A stretch of DNA of 64,000 nucleotides from Salipaludibacillus keqinensis (lineage in GTDB: Bacteria > Bacillota > Bacilli > Bacillales > Salisediminibacteriaceae), in NCBI RefSeq assembly GCF_003226325.1, contig NZ_PDOD01000001.1:1240001-1304000 (forward strand). Reading direction: 5' to 3'. Positions 8,736 through 17,794 of this stretch are shown piece after piece (position 1 is the first letter of the stretch; the number at the start of each line of letters is the position of its first letter). The translations under genes were made by a program, and so were the position numbers. The notes beneath the pieces are model-generated. The model was not told where the DNA came from. It did no database searches and saw nothing but the letters and a program-made list of their open reading frames with translations.

Positions 8736-9741
8736 AGAAATTGTTGAAAAAGATATATTATTTGAAATTAAAAATCTAAAAAAATATTTTCCAGTAAAAG
8801 GCGGAGTGTTGCAACGAACAGTTGGCCACGTAAAAGCTGTTGACGACGTTAGCTTTACGATTTACAAAGGAGAAACATTAGGAATTGTCGGCGAGTCAGG
8901 CTCTGGGAAATCTACTCTAGGTCGTACGATCTTACGTTTACTTGATCCTACGGATGGAGAAATCATCTATAACAACGAAGATATTTCTGGATTAAGGCAA
9001 GGAAAACTTCGACCGTACCGGAAAGATATGCAGATGGTTTTTCAGGACCCGTACGCTTCACTTAATCCAAGAATGAGTGTAGGGGAACTAATTGAAGAAC
9101 CAATGATCGTTCAAAATACGTTATCTAAGCCTGATCGTAAAAAAATGGTTGTCGACCTTCTTGAAAAAGTAGGATTAGGCCCAGAAGCAAGGGGCAAATA
9201 TCCACATGAATTTTCAGGAGGCCAGCGTCAAAGAATTGGTATAGCACGCTCCTTATCGACAAGACCAAAGTTCATTATTGGGGATGAACCCGTTTCAGCT
9301 TTAGACGTTTCCGTTCAATCACAAGTATTGAATTTAATGGAAGATTTACAAGATGAATTTGATCTCACTTATTTATTCATTGCCCATGACTTAAGTGTTG
9401 TTAAACATATCAGTGATCGTGTAGGGGTCATGTATTTAGGACGATTAGCCGAAATAGCGCCTAAAGATTCTTTGTATGACAAACCGCTTCACCCTTACAC
9501 TCAAGCTTTAATTGCAGCCGTACCTTCAACAGATGTCCTTAACGTTCGTGAAAAGACTCCATTAAAAGGGGATTTACCTAGCCCTTCTAATCCTCCTACG
9601 GGATGTGCGTTTCACACACGGTGTCCTAAAGCCCATGACCGTTGTAAAGTAGAACGTCCTGAATTGACCCATATGGGAGAAGAACATTATGTAGCTTGTC
9701 ATTTATATACTGAACCAGAGCCCGTGGTGAAAGTAGAATAA
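8728..9741 (+). CDS. Di/oligopeptide ABC transporter ATPase (OppF/DppF family)
   Basis: Second ATPase, about 337 residues. I choose ATG 8728 ([10 protein letters not shown]), which has AAAAGGAG at proper spacing; the longer frame opening at 8692 lies inside the preceding gene. Motifs are Walker A GESGSGKS, signature FSGGQRQR, Walker B FIIGDEP with VSALDV, and the switch histidine in IAHDLS. The PVKGG(V) N-terminal strand and the C-terminal [10 protein letters not shown] cysteine motif are typical of OppF/DppF. It partners the OppD-like ATPase to energise the two permeases encoded downstream. Confidence 0.95.
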   Translation: MSKEIVEKDILFEIKNLKKYFPVKGGVLQRTVGHVKAVDDVSFTIYKGETLGIVGESGSGKSTLGRTILRLLDPTDGEIIYNNEDISGLRQGKLRPYRKDMQMVFQDPYASLNPRMSVGELIEEPMIVQNTLSKPDRKKMVVDLLEKVGLGPEARGKYPHEFSGGQRQRIGIARSLSTRPKFIIGDEPVSALDVSVQSQVLNLMEDLQDEFDLTYLFIAHDLSVVKHISDRVGVMYLGRLAEIAPKDSLYDKPLHPYTQALIAAVPSTDVLNVREKTPLKGDLPSPSNPPTGCAFHTRCPKAHDRCKVERPELTHMGEEHYVACHLYTEPEPVVKVE

Positions 9742-9863
9742 GGTATAACAGCTACACATCATTTAGATGACTTTAGGGAGGTGAGGCTAGAACAGCAAGG
9801 AATCGTTCAGGGATGTTTTTCTTTGAATCAGTAAGTGAATAAAAAATAGGGGGAATTGACGAA

Positions 9864-11687
9864 ATGAAGAAAAGTACATGGCTCATATCCGTTCTGCTTT
9901 TATCTTCAAGCATGGCACTAGCTGCGTGTGGAGATAATAATGCAGAAGGCCCGGACAATGACGAAACAGATGGTCAAGAGGCAATTAATGAACAAAATAA
10001 CAATGAGTCAAATGAAGACGGCAATAACAACGGAAATGACAATGAGAATAATGAACCGGCTGGTGAGGCCCAATCTGGTGGAACGATCACAGCAGGTATG
10101 TACTCTGCACCAGACCATCAGTTTAACCCATTATTCTATACTACTGCGTATGATGCAAACATTTTGGATCTTACCTTTGAAAGTCTTGTAAAACAAGATG
10201 AAAATTTAGAATTTATTCCTAGCTTAGCCCATGATTGGGAATTTAATGACGAATTTACAGAGTTAACTTATTACTTAGAAGAAGATGTCACATGGCATGA
10301 TGGTGAACCGTTTACAGCTGATGATGTAGTATTCACTTATACATCTATTGCGGATCCTGACTACGTTTCTGCTGGTGGGGTGAGAACGAACTATGCAAGC
10401 ACTCTTTTAGGGTACGAAGATTACGTAGCTGGAGATGCTGATACACTTGAAGGTGTTGAAGCCATTGATGATCATACAGTTCAATTTACTTTTACTGATC
10501 CTAATATTAAGGCATTAGCTGATACTAGCTTCTATATTGTAGCAGAACATATCTTAGGAGATATTCCAGTTGGTGAAATGGCAGAGCATTCAAGTGCTTA
10601 CACTGCTGATGAAATCATTGGAACAGGTCCATTTAACTTGACTGATTATCAAGAAGGAGAGCAATATATTCTTGATAGTTATGAAGATTATTGGCAAGGA
10701 GCACCTTACTTGGATAGTGTCGTTTGGCAAGTAGTGGATGAAGCAATTATGACTGGTATGCTTCAAAACGATGAACTACATTTGCTTAACCGTCCTGGTG
10801 GTGTACCAGCTGCTGACGCTGATGATGTGGAAGCTATGGAAAATGTAGAAATTTTAGAAATGCAAGATTTAGGTTACCAATATATGGCATTTAAACATCA
10901 TCACGGACCTAACGATAGTCTTCTTGATAAGGATACTTGGGTGCCAAATGAAAAAGTTCAAGATGTAGAACTACGTCGCGCCATTGCTCATGCAATTAAC
11001 CGTGAAGGATTTGTAGACGGTTTAATGTATGGTGCAGGACAAGTCATGCATGCCACTTTCCCTGAAGCTTCATGGGCGTATAATGAAGATGCTCCAATTA
11101 AATACGACTATGATGTAGATCGTGCAAATGAAATTTTGGACGAAGCAGGATATGAGTGGGATGGAGATTTCAGAACGAACCCAGAAGGTGGAGAGTTCAC
11201 ATTAAATCTTGATTATCCAACAGGTAACGAAATTCGTGAACGTGTTGCACCAATCATTCAAGAAAACCTTCAAGAAGTTGGTATTCAAGTGAATTTGAAC
11301 AGCCCACGTGAAGCTAGTGCTCACTTTGACAGAGTCGAAGAAAATGATACAGAAATGGATATGTTCCTTGCAGGTTGGAGTTTAGCTTCTGGAGATCCAG
11401 ACCCATCTGGATACTTCCTTTCAACTGCGGCATACAACTATCCGCGATATGATGATGAAACTTTTGATCAATTAATGCTAGAAGCAATCACTGCTCCGGA
11501 TGCATTTGATCAAGATTACAGAGAAGAAAAATATAACGAGTGGAGCGAGTATTTCTCAGAGCAGCTTCCTGTTATCCCTCTTTACTCTCAAAATGTAATC
11601 TATGCACACAATGCCAATCTACATGGTATTACTTTTAAAACTCACCAAATTCTAGATGATGCACATCTATGGTGGTTAGAACAATAA
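9864..11687 (+). CDS. Peptide ABC transporter substrate-binding lipoprotein (SBP family 5)
   Basis: Extracellular, membrane-tethered peptide receptor, 607 residues. The N-terminal signal peptide ends in a lipobox, ALAAC, with the lipidated cysteine near residue 21. About 50 residues of Asn/Glu/Asp-rich low-complexity linker follow, then a bacterial extracellular solute-binding family 5 domain (WEFNDEFTELTYYL, VTWHDGEPFTADDVVFTY). The mature protein is very acidic, which fits an extracellular protein of a salt-adapted cell. The start ATG 9864 follows ATAGGGGG. It lies between the ATPase and permease genes and is followed by a hairpin, so its level is probably set separately from the membrane components. 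Specificity among di- and oligopeptides is not determined. Confidence 0.94.
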   Translation: MKKSTWLISVLLLSSSMALAACGDNNAEGPDNDETDGQEAINEQNNNESNEDGNNNGNDNENNEPAGEAQSGGTITAGMYSAPDHQFNPLFYTTAYDANILDLTFESLVKQDENLEFIPSLAHDWEFNDEFTELTYYLEEDVTWHDGEPFTADDVVFTYTSIADPDYVSAGGVRTNYASTLLGYEDYVAGDADTLEGVEAIDDHTVQFTFTDPNIKALADTSFYIVAEHILGDIPVGEMAEHSSAYTADEIIGTGPFNLTDYQEGEQYILDSYEDYWQGAPYLDSVVWQVVDEAIMTGMLQNDELHLLNRPGGVPAADADDVEAMENVEILEMQDLGYQYMAFKHHHGPNDSLLDKDTWVPNEKVQDVELRRAIAHAINREGFVDGLMYGAGQVMHATFPEASWAYNEDAPIKYDYDVDRANEILDEAGYEWDGDFRTNPEGGEFTLNLDYPTGNEIRERVAPIIQENLQEVGIQVNLNSPREASAHFDRVEENDTEMDMFLAGWSLASGDPDPSGYFLSTAAYNYPRYDDETFDQLMLEAITAPDAFDQDYREEKYNEWSEYFSEQLPVIPLYSQNVIYAHNANLHGITFKTHQILDDAHLWWLEQ

Positions 11688-11712
11688 TACAATCTAACGA
11701 TAAATGAGTGTT

Positions 11713-11742
11713 GGGCGTATGGTCGAGACCAGCCATACGCCC
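11713..11742 (+). terminator. Intercistronic hairpin after the binding-protein gene
   Basis: GGGCGTATGG paired with CCATACGCCC, 10 GC-rich bp, followed by CCTTTTA, a short imperfect T-run. It separates the binding-protein gene from the permease genes. It probably acts as a partial terminator and/or mRNA 3'-end stabiliser, giving excess binding protein over permease. Confidence 0.65.
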
Positions 11743-11769
11743 CCTTTTATTGAGTAGGAGGAACATAGC

Positions 11770-12735
11770 ATGTATAAATACATCACTAGAAGAGTTTTAC
11801 AATTTATTCCTATGCTCTTCTTGGTTACCATTGTTGTATATGGTTTAGCACAAGCTGCACCTGGTGACCCATTGAGTGGGGAAATTTTAGACCCTGATAT
11901 TCCAGCTGAAGTATTGGAAGAGCGAAGAGAAGCTTTAGGATTAAATGACCCGATACCGGTTCAATATTGGAACTGGTTAAGTTCAGTGGCAGTTGGAGAT
12001 TTCGGTCAGTCAATGCATTATACCGGCCGTTCCGTAGCTGATCTGGTAACATCTCGTATCATGAATACACTATACTTATCTTTATTTGCACTAGGCGTTA
12101 CTATATTAGTTGCCATTCCTATTGGGATCTATTCTTCTAAAAAACCGTATTCGTTGCTTGACTATAGTGCAACGACGTTTGCTTTTCTCGGTCTTGCAAC
12201 ACCAAACTTTTTCGCAGCTCTTATAGCGATTTATTTCTTTTCTTTTCAATTGGGATGGTTCCCTTCACAAGGGACTGTTTCTTCAGTTGGTCTCACCGGT
12301 TTTGAATATTTCATTGATAAAATTCGCCATTTAATCTTGCCTGGCTTTACATTAGGCTTAGCTAGTACGGCTATTTACATGCGATATTTACGAACGGAAA
12401 TGCTTGAAGTAATGGGTAGCGATTTTATCCGTACAGCTCGAGCAAAAGGTCTCGGTCCAAGCTCTGTTCTATATAAGCACACACTTAGAAATGCGTTGAT
12501 TCCCATCATAACTCTTCTAGGTTTTGAATTTGGAACATTATTAAGTGGGGCGGTTATTACAGAAGCCGTATTTAATTATCCTGGATTAGGAACGCTGTTT
12601 CTTAATTCAATACAAAATCGAGATTATCCAGTAATAATGGCGATAAACTTGATTTTAGCAGTTACTATTTTAGTCGGAAATCTACTAGCAGATATCTTTT
12701 ATGCAATAGTCGATCCGAGAATACGTTACGATTGA
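11770..12735 (+). CDS. Peptide ABC transporter permease (OppB/DppB family)
   Basis: Inner-membrane permease subunit, 321 residues with six helices. The N-terminus MYKYITRRVLQFIPMLFLVT is typical of DppB/OppB proteins. The cytoplasmic EAA loop that docks the ATPases is present (YMRYLRTEMLEVMGSDFIRTARAKG, about residues 200-225). It ends in the conserved VDPRIRYD tail. Start ATG 11770 follows GTAGGAGG. It ends one base before the next permease frame begins, indicating coupled translation. Confidence 0.95.
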   Translation: MYKYITRRVLQFIPMLFLVTIVVYGLAQAAPGDPLSGEILDPDIPAEVLEERREALGLNDPIPVQYWNWLSSVAVGDFGQSMHYTGRSVADLVTSRIMNTLYLSLFALGVTILVAIPIGIYSSKKPYSLLDYSATTFAFLGLATPNFFAALIAIYFFSFQLGWFPSQGTVSSVGLTGFEYFIDKIRHLILPGFTLGLASTAIYMRYLRTEMLEVMGSDFIRTARAKGLGPSSVLYKHTLRNALIPIITLLGFEFGTLLSGAVITEAVFNYPGLGTLFLNSIQNRDYPVIMAINLILAVTILVGNLLADIFYAIVDPRIRYD

Positions 12736-12745
12736 GGTGAGCGCA

Positions 12746-13642
12746 TTGGAAAAAAGTCAGTCAACGAATCCAACCCCAGAAGTAGAAAAAAGCAAAAGTC
12801 CTTTACAACTTGCCATGCGTCGCTTCCTTCGTAATCGATTGGCAGTTGCAGGGATTGTCATTATAATTATCATGGTGAGTATAGCTGTATTTGCACCGCT
12901 ATTAGCTCAGCACGATCCAAGGCAATCAGATTTAATCAATGTTATGCAGAAGCCAAGTGGAGAAAATTGGCTTGGTACAGATAGTTCCGGCCGTGATAAT
13001 TTCTCAAGACTGGTTTATGGTTCTCAAGTTTCACTATTAATTGGATTCTTCGCAATGTTGTTTACATTAGCCATTGGAGTAGTTTTAGGATCCTTGTCAG
13101 GATTTTATGGTGGTAAAGTGGATAGTTTCATTATGAGGGCTGCTGACTTAATGTTAATCTTCCCTTTCCTTTTACTAGTGTTAACAGTAATGGCCATATT
13201 AGACCGAGTCACGATTGGTATTTTTATTACAATCATTGCCTTAACTACATGGCCTAACATTACGAGAATTTTGCGTGGAACGTTCTTATCTTTAAGGGAG
13301 AAAGAATATATAATTGGAGCGCGGTCTATTGGTTGTTCTGATTTAAGAATTATTGTCAAACACTTTTTGCCAAATGCTGTTGGTCCAATTATCGTTAATG
13401 CTACGATTATGATGGCTACACTAATTATCATTGAATCAGGCCTTAGTTTTATCGGGTTTGGTATTCCTCAACCCACTCCGACGTGGGGGAATATGGTAAC
13501 AGAAGCAAGAAGTTTGCGAGTGCTAACTCAACACCCTGAAGCTTGGGTACCTCCTGGTTTAGCCATTTTACTGACAGTTCTAGCGATAAACTTTATCGGT
13601 GACGGACTGCGGGATGCATTTGATACGAAAAGTAAGATGTAA
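12746..13642 (+). CDS. Peptide ABC transporter permease (OppC/DppC family)
   Basis: Second permease subunit, about 298 residues. The N-terminal cytoplasmic tail is hydrophilic. Then come a hydrophobic helix (LAVAGIVIIIIMVSIAVFAP), the HDP-N-LGTDSSGRD segment typical of OppC proteins, and an EAA loop (LREKEYIIGARSIGCSD). I prefer TTG 12746, since GAGGTGAG lies 4-6 bases before it; the GTG at 12737 would sit directly on that ribosome binding site. It completes the transporter, and a terminator follows. Confidence 0.93.
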   Translation: MEKSQSTNPTPEVEKSKSPLQLAMRRFLRNRLAVAGIVIIIIMVSIAVFAPLLAQHDPRQSDLINVMQKPSGENWLGTDSSGRDNFSRLVYGSQVSLLIGFFAMLFTLAIGVVLGSLSGFYGGKVDSFIMRAADLMLIFPFLLLVLTVMAILDRVTIGIFITIIALTTWPNITRILRGTFLSLREKEYIIGARSIGCSDLRIIVKHFLPNAVGPIIVNATIMMATLIIIESGLSFIGFGIPQPTPTWGNMVTEARSLRVLTQHPEAWVPPGLAILLTVLAINFIGDGLRDAFDTKSKM

Positions 13643-13645
13643 AAT

Positions 13646-13680
13646 AACTCGTTCCTAATGATAATTAGGAGCGAGTTTTT
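13646..13680 (+). terminator. Terminator of the peptide transporter operon
   Basis: A 14-bp stem (AACTCGTTCCTAAT / ATTAGGAGCGAGTT, one G-T pair), loop GATA, then a run of T residues. It starts 4 bases after the stop of the last permease gene. Confidence 0.9.
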
Positions 13681-13737
13681 TTAAATGAAACGAATATTAA
13701 TCGCAAACGTATAAAAGAAAAGTTAGGAGTGATAAAA

Positions 13738-14673
13738 ATGAAAAGCTTAAATGAAGAAATTGTTGAAATGAAAGAGAAAATGAGAAGAGAAAAAAAGTGG
13801 AAAGAACATACTGAACGATTACATACTCAAGTAAATTCTAAAGAGAAGAAAGTGCTTCACTTAGAAGAAAAGCTTATCGCTGAAAAAGAAGATGTTGAAA
13901 AACTGCAAGGGTTCTCGTTATCAAACGTTCTCGCTACGATTGCTGGTAATAAACAAGAAAAATTAAACACATATGAAAAAGAAGTGATCATTGCGAAACT
14001 ACAATACCAGGAAGCTTATAAAATGCTAGAAGAACTTCAACAAGAATTAGCTGATTATGAATCTCACATAACATCATTAGGTGATATGGCAAAAGATTAT
14101 AATAGCTTACTTGAACGTAAAGAACAATTAATCCATGACAGTGAAAGCATATGGAGTGAAGAGCTCTATGACATAACAGATAAAGAGGCTGAGCTTTTGG
14201 GCGCAGTTCAAGAATTTGACGAAGCTATTGAAGCCGGTACAATAGCTAAAAGGGCATTAAACGAAGCTGGAACCTCTTTTGATAGAGCGAAAGGATGGTC
14301 AACTTTCGATATATTTGGTGGTGGTTTAATCACTACTGCGGTCAAACACAGCCATTTAGATTCAGCCAAAAAAACAGTCCATACAGCCGAAAAGCGCTTA
14401 AGACAATTTCAAGATGAATTGATTGATATCCAAAACCATATGAAAGTAGATTTAGAAATTGGAGAGTTACTAACATTTGCAGATTATTTCTTTGATGGGA
14501 TCATTGTAAATTGGATGGTTCATGATAAGATTTCCCAAGCTGCTAGTCAAATTGAAGAAACGAACCAATTAGTGAGTCAAACCTTGGACCAATTACAAAG
14601 CGATCAAAAAGAAATGAATCATAAATTAAGAGAATTATCTTTAAAAAGAATCAAGCTAATTGAAAAAGCATAA
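13738..14673 (+). CDS. Hypothetical coiled-coil protein with a conserved GGG motif
   Basis: Unrecognised cytoplasmic protein of about 311 residues. The ATG at 13738 is preferred: TAGGAG lies 8 bases upstream, while the GTG at 13729 overlaps that site. Residues 1-130 and 205-311 are rich in Glu, Lys and Leu with heptad character and are predicted coiled coil. Between them is a compact segment, WSTFDIFGGGLITTAVKHSH (about residues 185-204), with the look of a conserved functional core; similar Gly-rich F-D-x-x-G-G-G ... K-H segments occur in uncharacterised coiled-coil proteins of bacteria and eukaryotes (from memory, not searched). There is no signal peptide or membrane span. Terminators upstream and the separate gene downstream suggest its own transcription unit. 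Confidence 0.75.
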   Translation: MKSLNEEIVEMKEKMRREKKWKEHTERLHTQVNSKEKKVLHLEEKLIAEKEDVEKLQGFSLSNVLATIAGNKQEKLNTYEKEVIIAKLQYQEAYKMLEELQQELADYESHITSLGDMAKDYNSLLERKEQLIHDSESIWSEELYDITDKEAELLGAVQEFDEAIEAGTIAKRALNEAGTSFDRAKGWSTFDIFGGGLITTAVKHSHLDSAKKTVHTAEKRLRQFQDELIDIQNHMKVDLEIGELLTFADYFFDGIIVNWMVHDKISQAASQIEETNQLVSQTLDQLQSDQKEMNHKLRELSLKRIKLIEKA

Positions 14674-14726
14674 AGGTTACGATAATTTTATTATGTAAAC
14701 TAAACTCTTAGAAAGAGGTAAACGAT

Positions 14727-15284
14727 ATGACTGAAAAAGAAAAAATGTTACAGGGTTCTCTTTATAAACCTGCCGATCCACAATTATTAAAGGAAAGAGA
14801 GAACGCAAGAGAAATGATGAAATGGCTAAATGAGTTAGCGGTAACTGATTATACGGGGAAAGAATCATTACTCAGAAAACTTTTTGGCTCAGCAGGTAAG
14901 AACGTATTTCTTGAACCGCCGTTTTTCTGTGATTATGGTTCCAATATTCACGTGGGAGATGACTTTTTTGCTAATTTTAATTGTACCTTTTTAGATGTTT
15001 GCTCAATTACGATTGGTGATCGGTGTATGATTGCACCACAAGTACAAATTTACACTGCCACACACCCTTTAGATCCAACAGAGCGGTCTTCTGGAAAAGA
15101 ATTTGGCAAACCGGTAGTCATTGGTCATGATGTGTGGATCGGTGGAGGTGCAATTATTAATCCAGGGGTAACGATTGGCAATAATGCAGTTATAGGGTCT
15201 GGATCTGTTGTTACAAAAGACGTCCCTGATTATGCTGTAGTTGGTGGAAATCCTGCAAGAATATTGAAGTATGTACATCAATAG
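14727..15284 (+). CDS. maa: Sugar O-acetyltransferase, maltose/galactoside type (hexapeptide repeat)
   Basis: Acetyl-CoA dependent acetyltransferase of the left-handed beta-helix family, 185 residues, close to the family norm. The N-terminal Maltose acetyltransferase domain begins at [20 protein letters not shown]. The C-terminal hexapeptide repeats run from about residue 70 ([23 protein letters not shown]) to the end. The catalytic histidine is in TATHPLDP, and [20 protein letters not shown] is the family signature. It forms cytoplasmic trimers and acetylates glucose, maltose or galactosides, possibly to detoxify non-metabolised sugars. The start follows AGAAAGAGGT. Assignment to Maa rather than LacA or NodL is by general similarity. 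Confidence 0.88.
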   Translation: MTEKEKMLQGSLYKPADPQLLKERENAREMMKWLNELAVTDYTGKESLLRKLFGSAGKNVFLEPPFFCDYGSNIHVGDDFFANFNCTFLDVCSITIGDRCMIAPQVQIYTATHPLDPTERSSGKEFGKPVVIGHDVWIGGGAIINPGVTIGNNAVIGSGSVVTKDVPDYAVVGGNPARILKYVHQ

Positions 15285-15486
15285 TTTCGAAATGGAGATA
15301 GTGAAGTCATTCTTCACACAGTCATTTTAATTAAAGATAAATATCTTCCTTCTAATAGGGGAGATGTTTTTCTTGTCTAGAATATATAGTAGACTAATTA
15401 TATTCATCTGTGAAAGAAACTTCTTGGCTAGCAGACTTAAAGGGAAGGTCTGTTGAGATGATAGATTTTATAGAGGGAGGGACAGT

Positions 15487-16359
15487 ATGAAGGATACCAA
15501 TGTTTTTGTTTACGGAACTTTAAGAAAAAACGAAAGTAACCATGGATTATTAAAAAGAGCTAAGCTTGTTTCTCAACAAGCTAAATTAAAAGGGTCTTTA
15601 TTTAATACTGGCCAAGGGTATCCAGCCTTAATGTTAAAAGGGGAGTCTTACGTTTATGGTGAAATCTATAACGTAGATGATAATATACTAGCAAATTTAG
15701 ATGTTCTTGAAGGTTACACACCTGGCAGAAAAGATAACCTTTATGAACGACAGGAAAAACAGGTTGAAACAGATATTGGAATTATTGATGCTTGGGTATA
15801 TGTACTTAATGCTGAAAACGATGAACATTTAGTTCACCACATTCCTTTTCAAGATTGGAAAGTCAATCAATGGTACACGTCCTTTAATGAAGTAAAATAC
15901 TTTGCGTATGGATCTTGTATGGATACTGCCAGAATCAAACAAGCAGGAATGCTGGATCATTTTTCCAAAGAAGTGGCTGTAGGTAGGGTGAAAGGATATG
16001 AATTTCTTTATTCGTTTCCAAGGCCAGACGGGGCCCGAGCTGATATTAAAGAAGCTAGTGGGGAGGACTATGTAGAGGGAATCGTGTACACTATCCCTCG
16101 TGATGCCGTTGAATACTTGTTTGTAAGAGAAGGAGTTCATTCTAACAATTATCGACCGACATTTATTGACGTTGAAATCAAAGGAGAGATCCACGAAGAT
16201 GTTCTTACATTTTCTGTGATCGACAAGCATCCTTGTACAGCACCACCTGAGCATTATGCTACGGAAATTTTAAGAGGTGCTAAGGGAAGACTCTCAAATG
16301 ATTATTTCGTTAAGTTACAAACTAAACTGGATTCTGTTGGGTTTACATTCTCTAGCTAA
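15487..16359 (+). CDS. Two-domain gamma-glutamylcyclotransferase-like protein (YkqA type)
   Basis: 290-residue protein made of two gamma-glutamylcyclotransferase (AIG2/GGCT) folds. The N-terminal half begins with the family hallmark FVYGTLRKNESNHGLL (residues 6-21), which shapes the substrate pocket. The second domain begins near residue 137 with KYFAYGSCMD and contains GYEFLYSFPRP and a GEDYVEGIVY strand where the family's general-acid glutamate lies. The layout resembles Bacillus subtilis YkqA. Known GGCT enzymes release 5-oxoproline from gamma-glutamyl compounds; the natural substrate here is unknown. Start ATG 15487 follows GAGGGAGGG. It stands alone with its own terminator. Confidence 0.85.
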   Translation: MKDTNVFVYGTLRKNESNHGLLKRAKLVSQQAKLKGSLFNTGQGYPALMLKGESYVYGEIYNVDDNILANLDVLEGYTPGRKDNLYERQEKQVETDIGIIDAWVYVLNAENDEHLVHHIPFQDWKVNQWYTSFNEVKYFAYGSCMDTARIKQAGMLDHFSKEVAVGRVKGYEFLYSFPRPDGARADIKEASGEDYVEGIVYTIPRDAVEYLFVREGVHSNNYRPTFIDVEIKGEIHEDVLTFSVIDKHPCTAPPEHYATEILRGAKGRLSNDYFVKLQTKLDSVGFTFSS

Positions 16360-16368
16360 CTTTTCTTT

Positions 16369-16402
16369 AAGGTCAGGTATTTTATAATACTTGGCCTTTT
16401 TT
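16369..16402 (+). terminator. Terminator of the cyclotransferase-like gene
   Basis: AAGGTCAGGTATT and AATACTTGGCCTT form a 13-bp stem with two G-T pairs around loop TTAT, followed by a T-run. It begins 10 bases past the stop codon. Confidence 0.85.
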
Positions 16403-16490
16403 TCCGACTCTAAGCTTTCCACAGGAACCGATATAAGCATGATTTTAGATATTTAATTCATGACCTTATTTAGATTGTTAGTAAAAACAC

Positions 16491-16519
16491 TTTACAATCA
16501 TACAATATGTTTGTAAGAT
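16491..16519 (+). promoter_or_regulatory. Promoter of the Zur-controlled GTPase gene
   Basis: TTTACA (16491-16496), a 17-base spacer, and TAAGAT (16514-16519), a housekeeping sigma-A type promoter. The Zur-type palindrome begins three bases after the -10, over the expected transcription start. Confidence 0.65.
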
Positions 16520-16521
16520 TT

Positions 16522-16542
16522 AAATAGTAATTATTACGATTT
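16522..16542. promoter_or_regulatory. Zur box (zinc repressor operator)
   Basis: A 21-bp palindrome with half-sites AAATAGTAAT and ATTACGATTT around a central T. The Bacillus subtilis Zur box has half-sites AAATCGTAAT and ATTACGATTT, so only one base differs. Its place just after the -10 box means zinc-loaded Zur would block transcription start. Confidence 0.85.
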
Positions 16543-16560
16543 AAAAAAGGAGAGTTATAT

Positions 16561-17742
16561 ATGAACTCTAAAATACCTGTAACCGTTCTTAGTGGCTATT
16601 TAGGTGCCGGAAAAACCACGATTCTAAATAACATACTATCTAATCGTGAAGGGAAAAAAGTCGCTGTAATAGTCAATGACATGAGTGAAATCAATATAGA
16701 TTCCCAACTTGTGGAACATAATGGCTTTAGCAGAACAGAGGAAAAACTTGTAGAAATGTCCAATGGATGCATTTGCTGTACTTTAAGAGAAGATTTGCTT
16801 CTTGAAGTAGATAAACTGGCCAAAAAAGGAGATATTGATTATATTGTCATCGAATCGACCGGAATCTCGGAACCTGTACCTGTTGCTCAAACGTTCTCGT
16901 ACATTGATGAAGAAGTTGGAGTTGATTTAACAGAAACTTGCAAATTAGATACCATGGTCACAGTTGTTGATGCTAACCGTTTTTGGCATGATTATAAGTC
17001 TGGGGAAAGTTTATTGGAGAGACAGCAAGCAAGTTCAGATGATGATATCAGAGATGTTTCAGATCTCTTAGTTGATCAAATTGAATTTTGTGACGTACTT
17101 GTATTAAATAAGACAGGTATGATTTCTGAGAAGGAATTAAAATCTCTTGAAAAAGTATTAAGGAAGTTGCAACCTGATGCGAAACTTCTCAAAACAATAG
17201 ACGGTAAAATCCCAGCGTCCGAGATATTAAACACTGGCTTGTTTAATTTTGAAGAAGTGAGTATGTCTGCTGGGTGGCTAAAAGAGCTCGAGGCAGAAGA
17301 ACACACTCCTGAAACGGATGAATATGGGATTACTTCCTTTGTATATAAACGAGATCGCCCGTTCCATTCTCAGCGGTTTTTCGAATGGGGAGATCAATTT
17401 CCAGAAGGAGTGGTGAGAGCGAAAGGGATTGCTTGGTGTGCAACAAGGAATGATTTAGCTTTGCTCTTTTCTCAAGCTGGACCTTCCGTTTCTTTAGACC
17501 CCGTTTCTTTTTGGGTAGGATCCATGTCATTAGAAAAGCAATCGCAATTCCTTCAAGATAACCCTGATATGGTTGCTGAGTGGAGTGAACAGTATGGCGA
17601 CAGGAAAAACGAGCTTGTTTTCATAGGAATAGATATGGATAAGGAAACGATTATTCAATCACTTGATTCGTGTTTATTAACCGATGAAGAATTGTCCTCA
17701 GACTGGAAAGGTATGGAGGATCCATTTCCATGGGATGTCTAA
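16561..17742 (+). CDS. zagA: Zinc-responsive COG0523 GTPase metallochaperone (ZagA/YciC type)
   Basis: GTPase of the CobW/COG0523 family, 393 residues, about the length of B. subtilis YciC (ZagA). Walker A is GYLGAGKT (residues 11-18). The metal-binding CxCC motif is [10 protein letters not shown] near residue 74, and a Walker [12 protein letters not shown] segment follows. The guanine-specificity motif is VLNKTG. The C-terminal CobW_C domain runs from about residue 255. Such proteins deliver zinc to client enzymes, such as folate-pathway GTP cyclohydrolase, when zinc is scarce. The Zur box over the promoter assigns this protein to zinc rather than to cobalt/B12 metabolism. ATG 16561 follows AAAAGGAGAG. 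The unit ends at a hairpin shared with the convergent gene. Confidence 0.92.
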   Translation: MNSKIPVTVLSGYLGAGKTTILNNILSNREGKKVAVIVNDMSEINIDSQLVEHNGFSRTEEKLVEMSNGCICCTLREDLLLEVDKLAKKGDIDYIVIESTGISEPVPVAQTFSYIDEEVGVDLTETCKLDTMVTVVDANRFWHDYKSGESLLERQQASSDDDIRDVSDLLVDQIEFCDVLVLNKTGMISEKELKSLEKVLRKLQPDAKLLKTIDGKIPASEILNTGLFNFEEVSMSAGWLKELEAEEHTPETDEYGITSFVYKRDRPFHSQRFFEWGDQFPEGVVRAKGIAWCATRNDLALLFSQAGPSVSLDPVSFWVGSMSLEKQSQFLQDNPDMVAEWSEQYGDRKNELVFIGIDMDKETIIQSLDSCLLTDEELSSDWKGMEDPFPWDV

Positions 17743-17761
17743 TAATCGCTTAAATAGGTGT

Positions 17762-17789
17762 CTGCCGAGGCGAGGGTGAGCCTCGGCAG
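17762..17789. terminator. Shared hairpin between convergent genes
   Basis: A perfect, GC-rich 10-bp stem CTGCCGAGGC / GCCTCGGCAG with loop GAGGGTGA, followed by TTTC. It lies between the zagA stop and the stop of the convergent GNAT-like gene and probably stops transcription from both. Confidence 0.7.
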
Positions 17790-17794
17790 TTTCA

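Noticed and set aside
9773-9958. 61-aa minus-strand ORF across the start of the binding-protein gene
   Set aside because: It is antisense to the signal peptide region of a clear lipoprotein gene and has no ribosome site.
12737-12745. GTG 12737 as the start of the second permease
   Set aside because: The codon is part of the ribosome binding site GAGGTGAG; TTG 12746 is correctly spaced.
16561-17742. CobW cobalamin-synthesis annotation for the COG0523 protein
   Set aside because: The near-perfect Zur box and YciC-like length point to zinc; no cobalamin synthesis genes are nearby.
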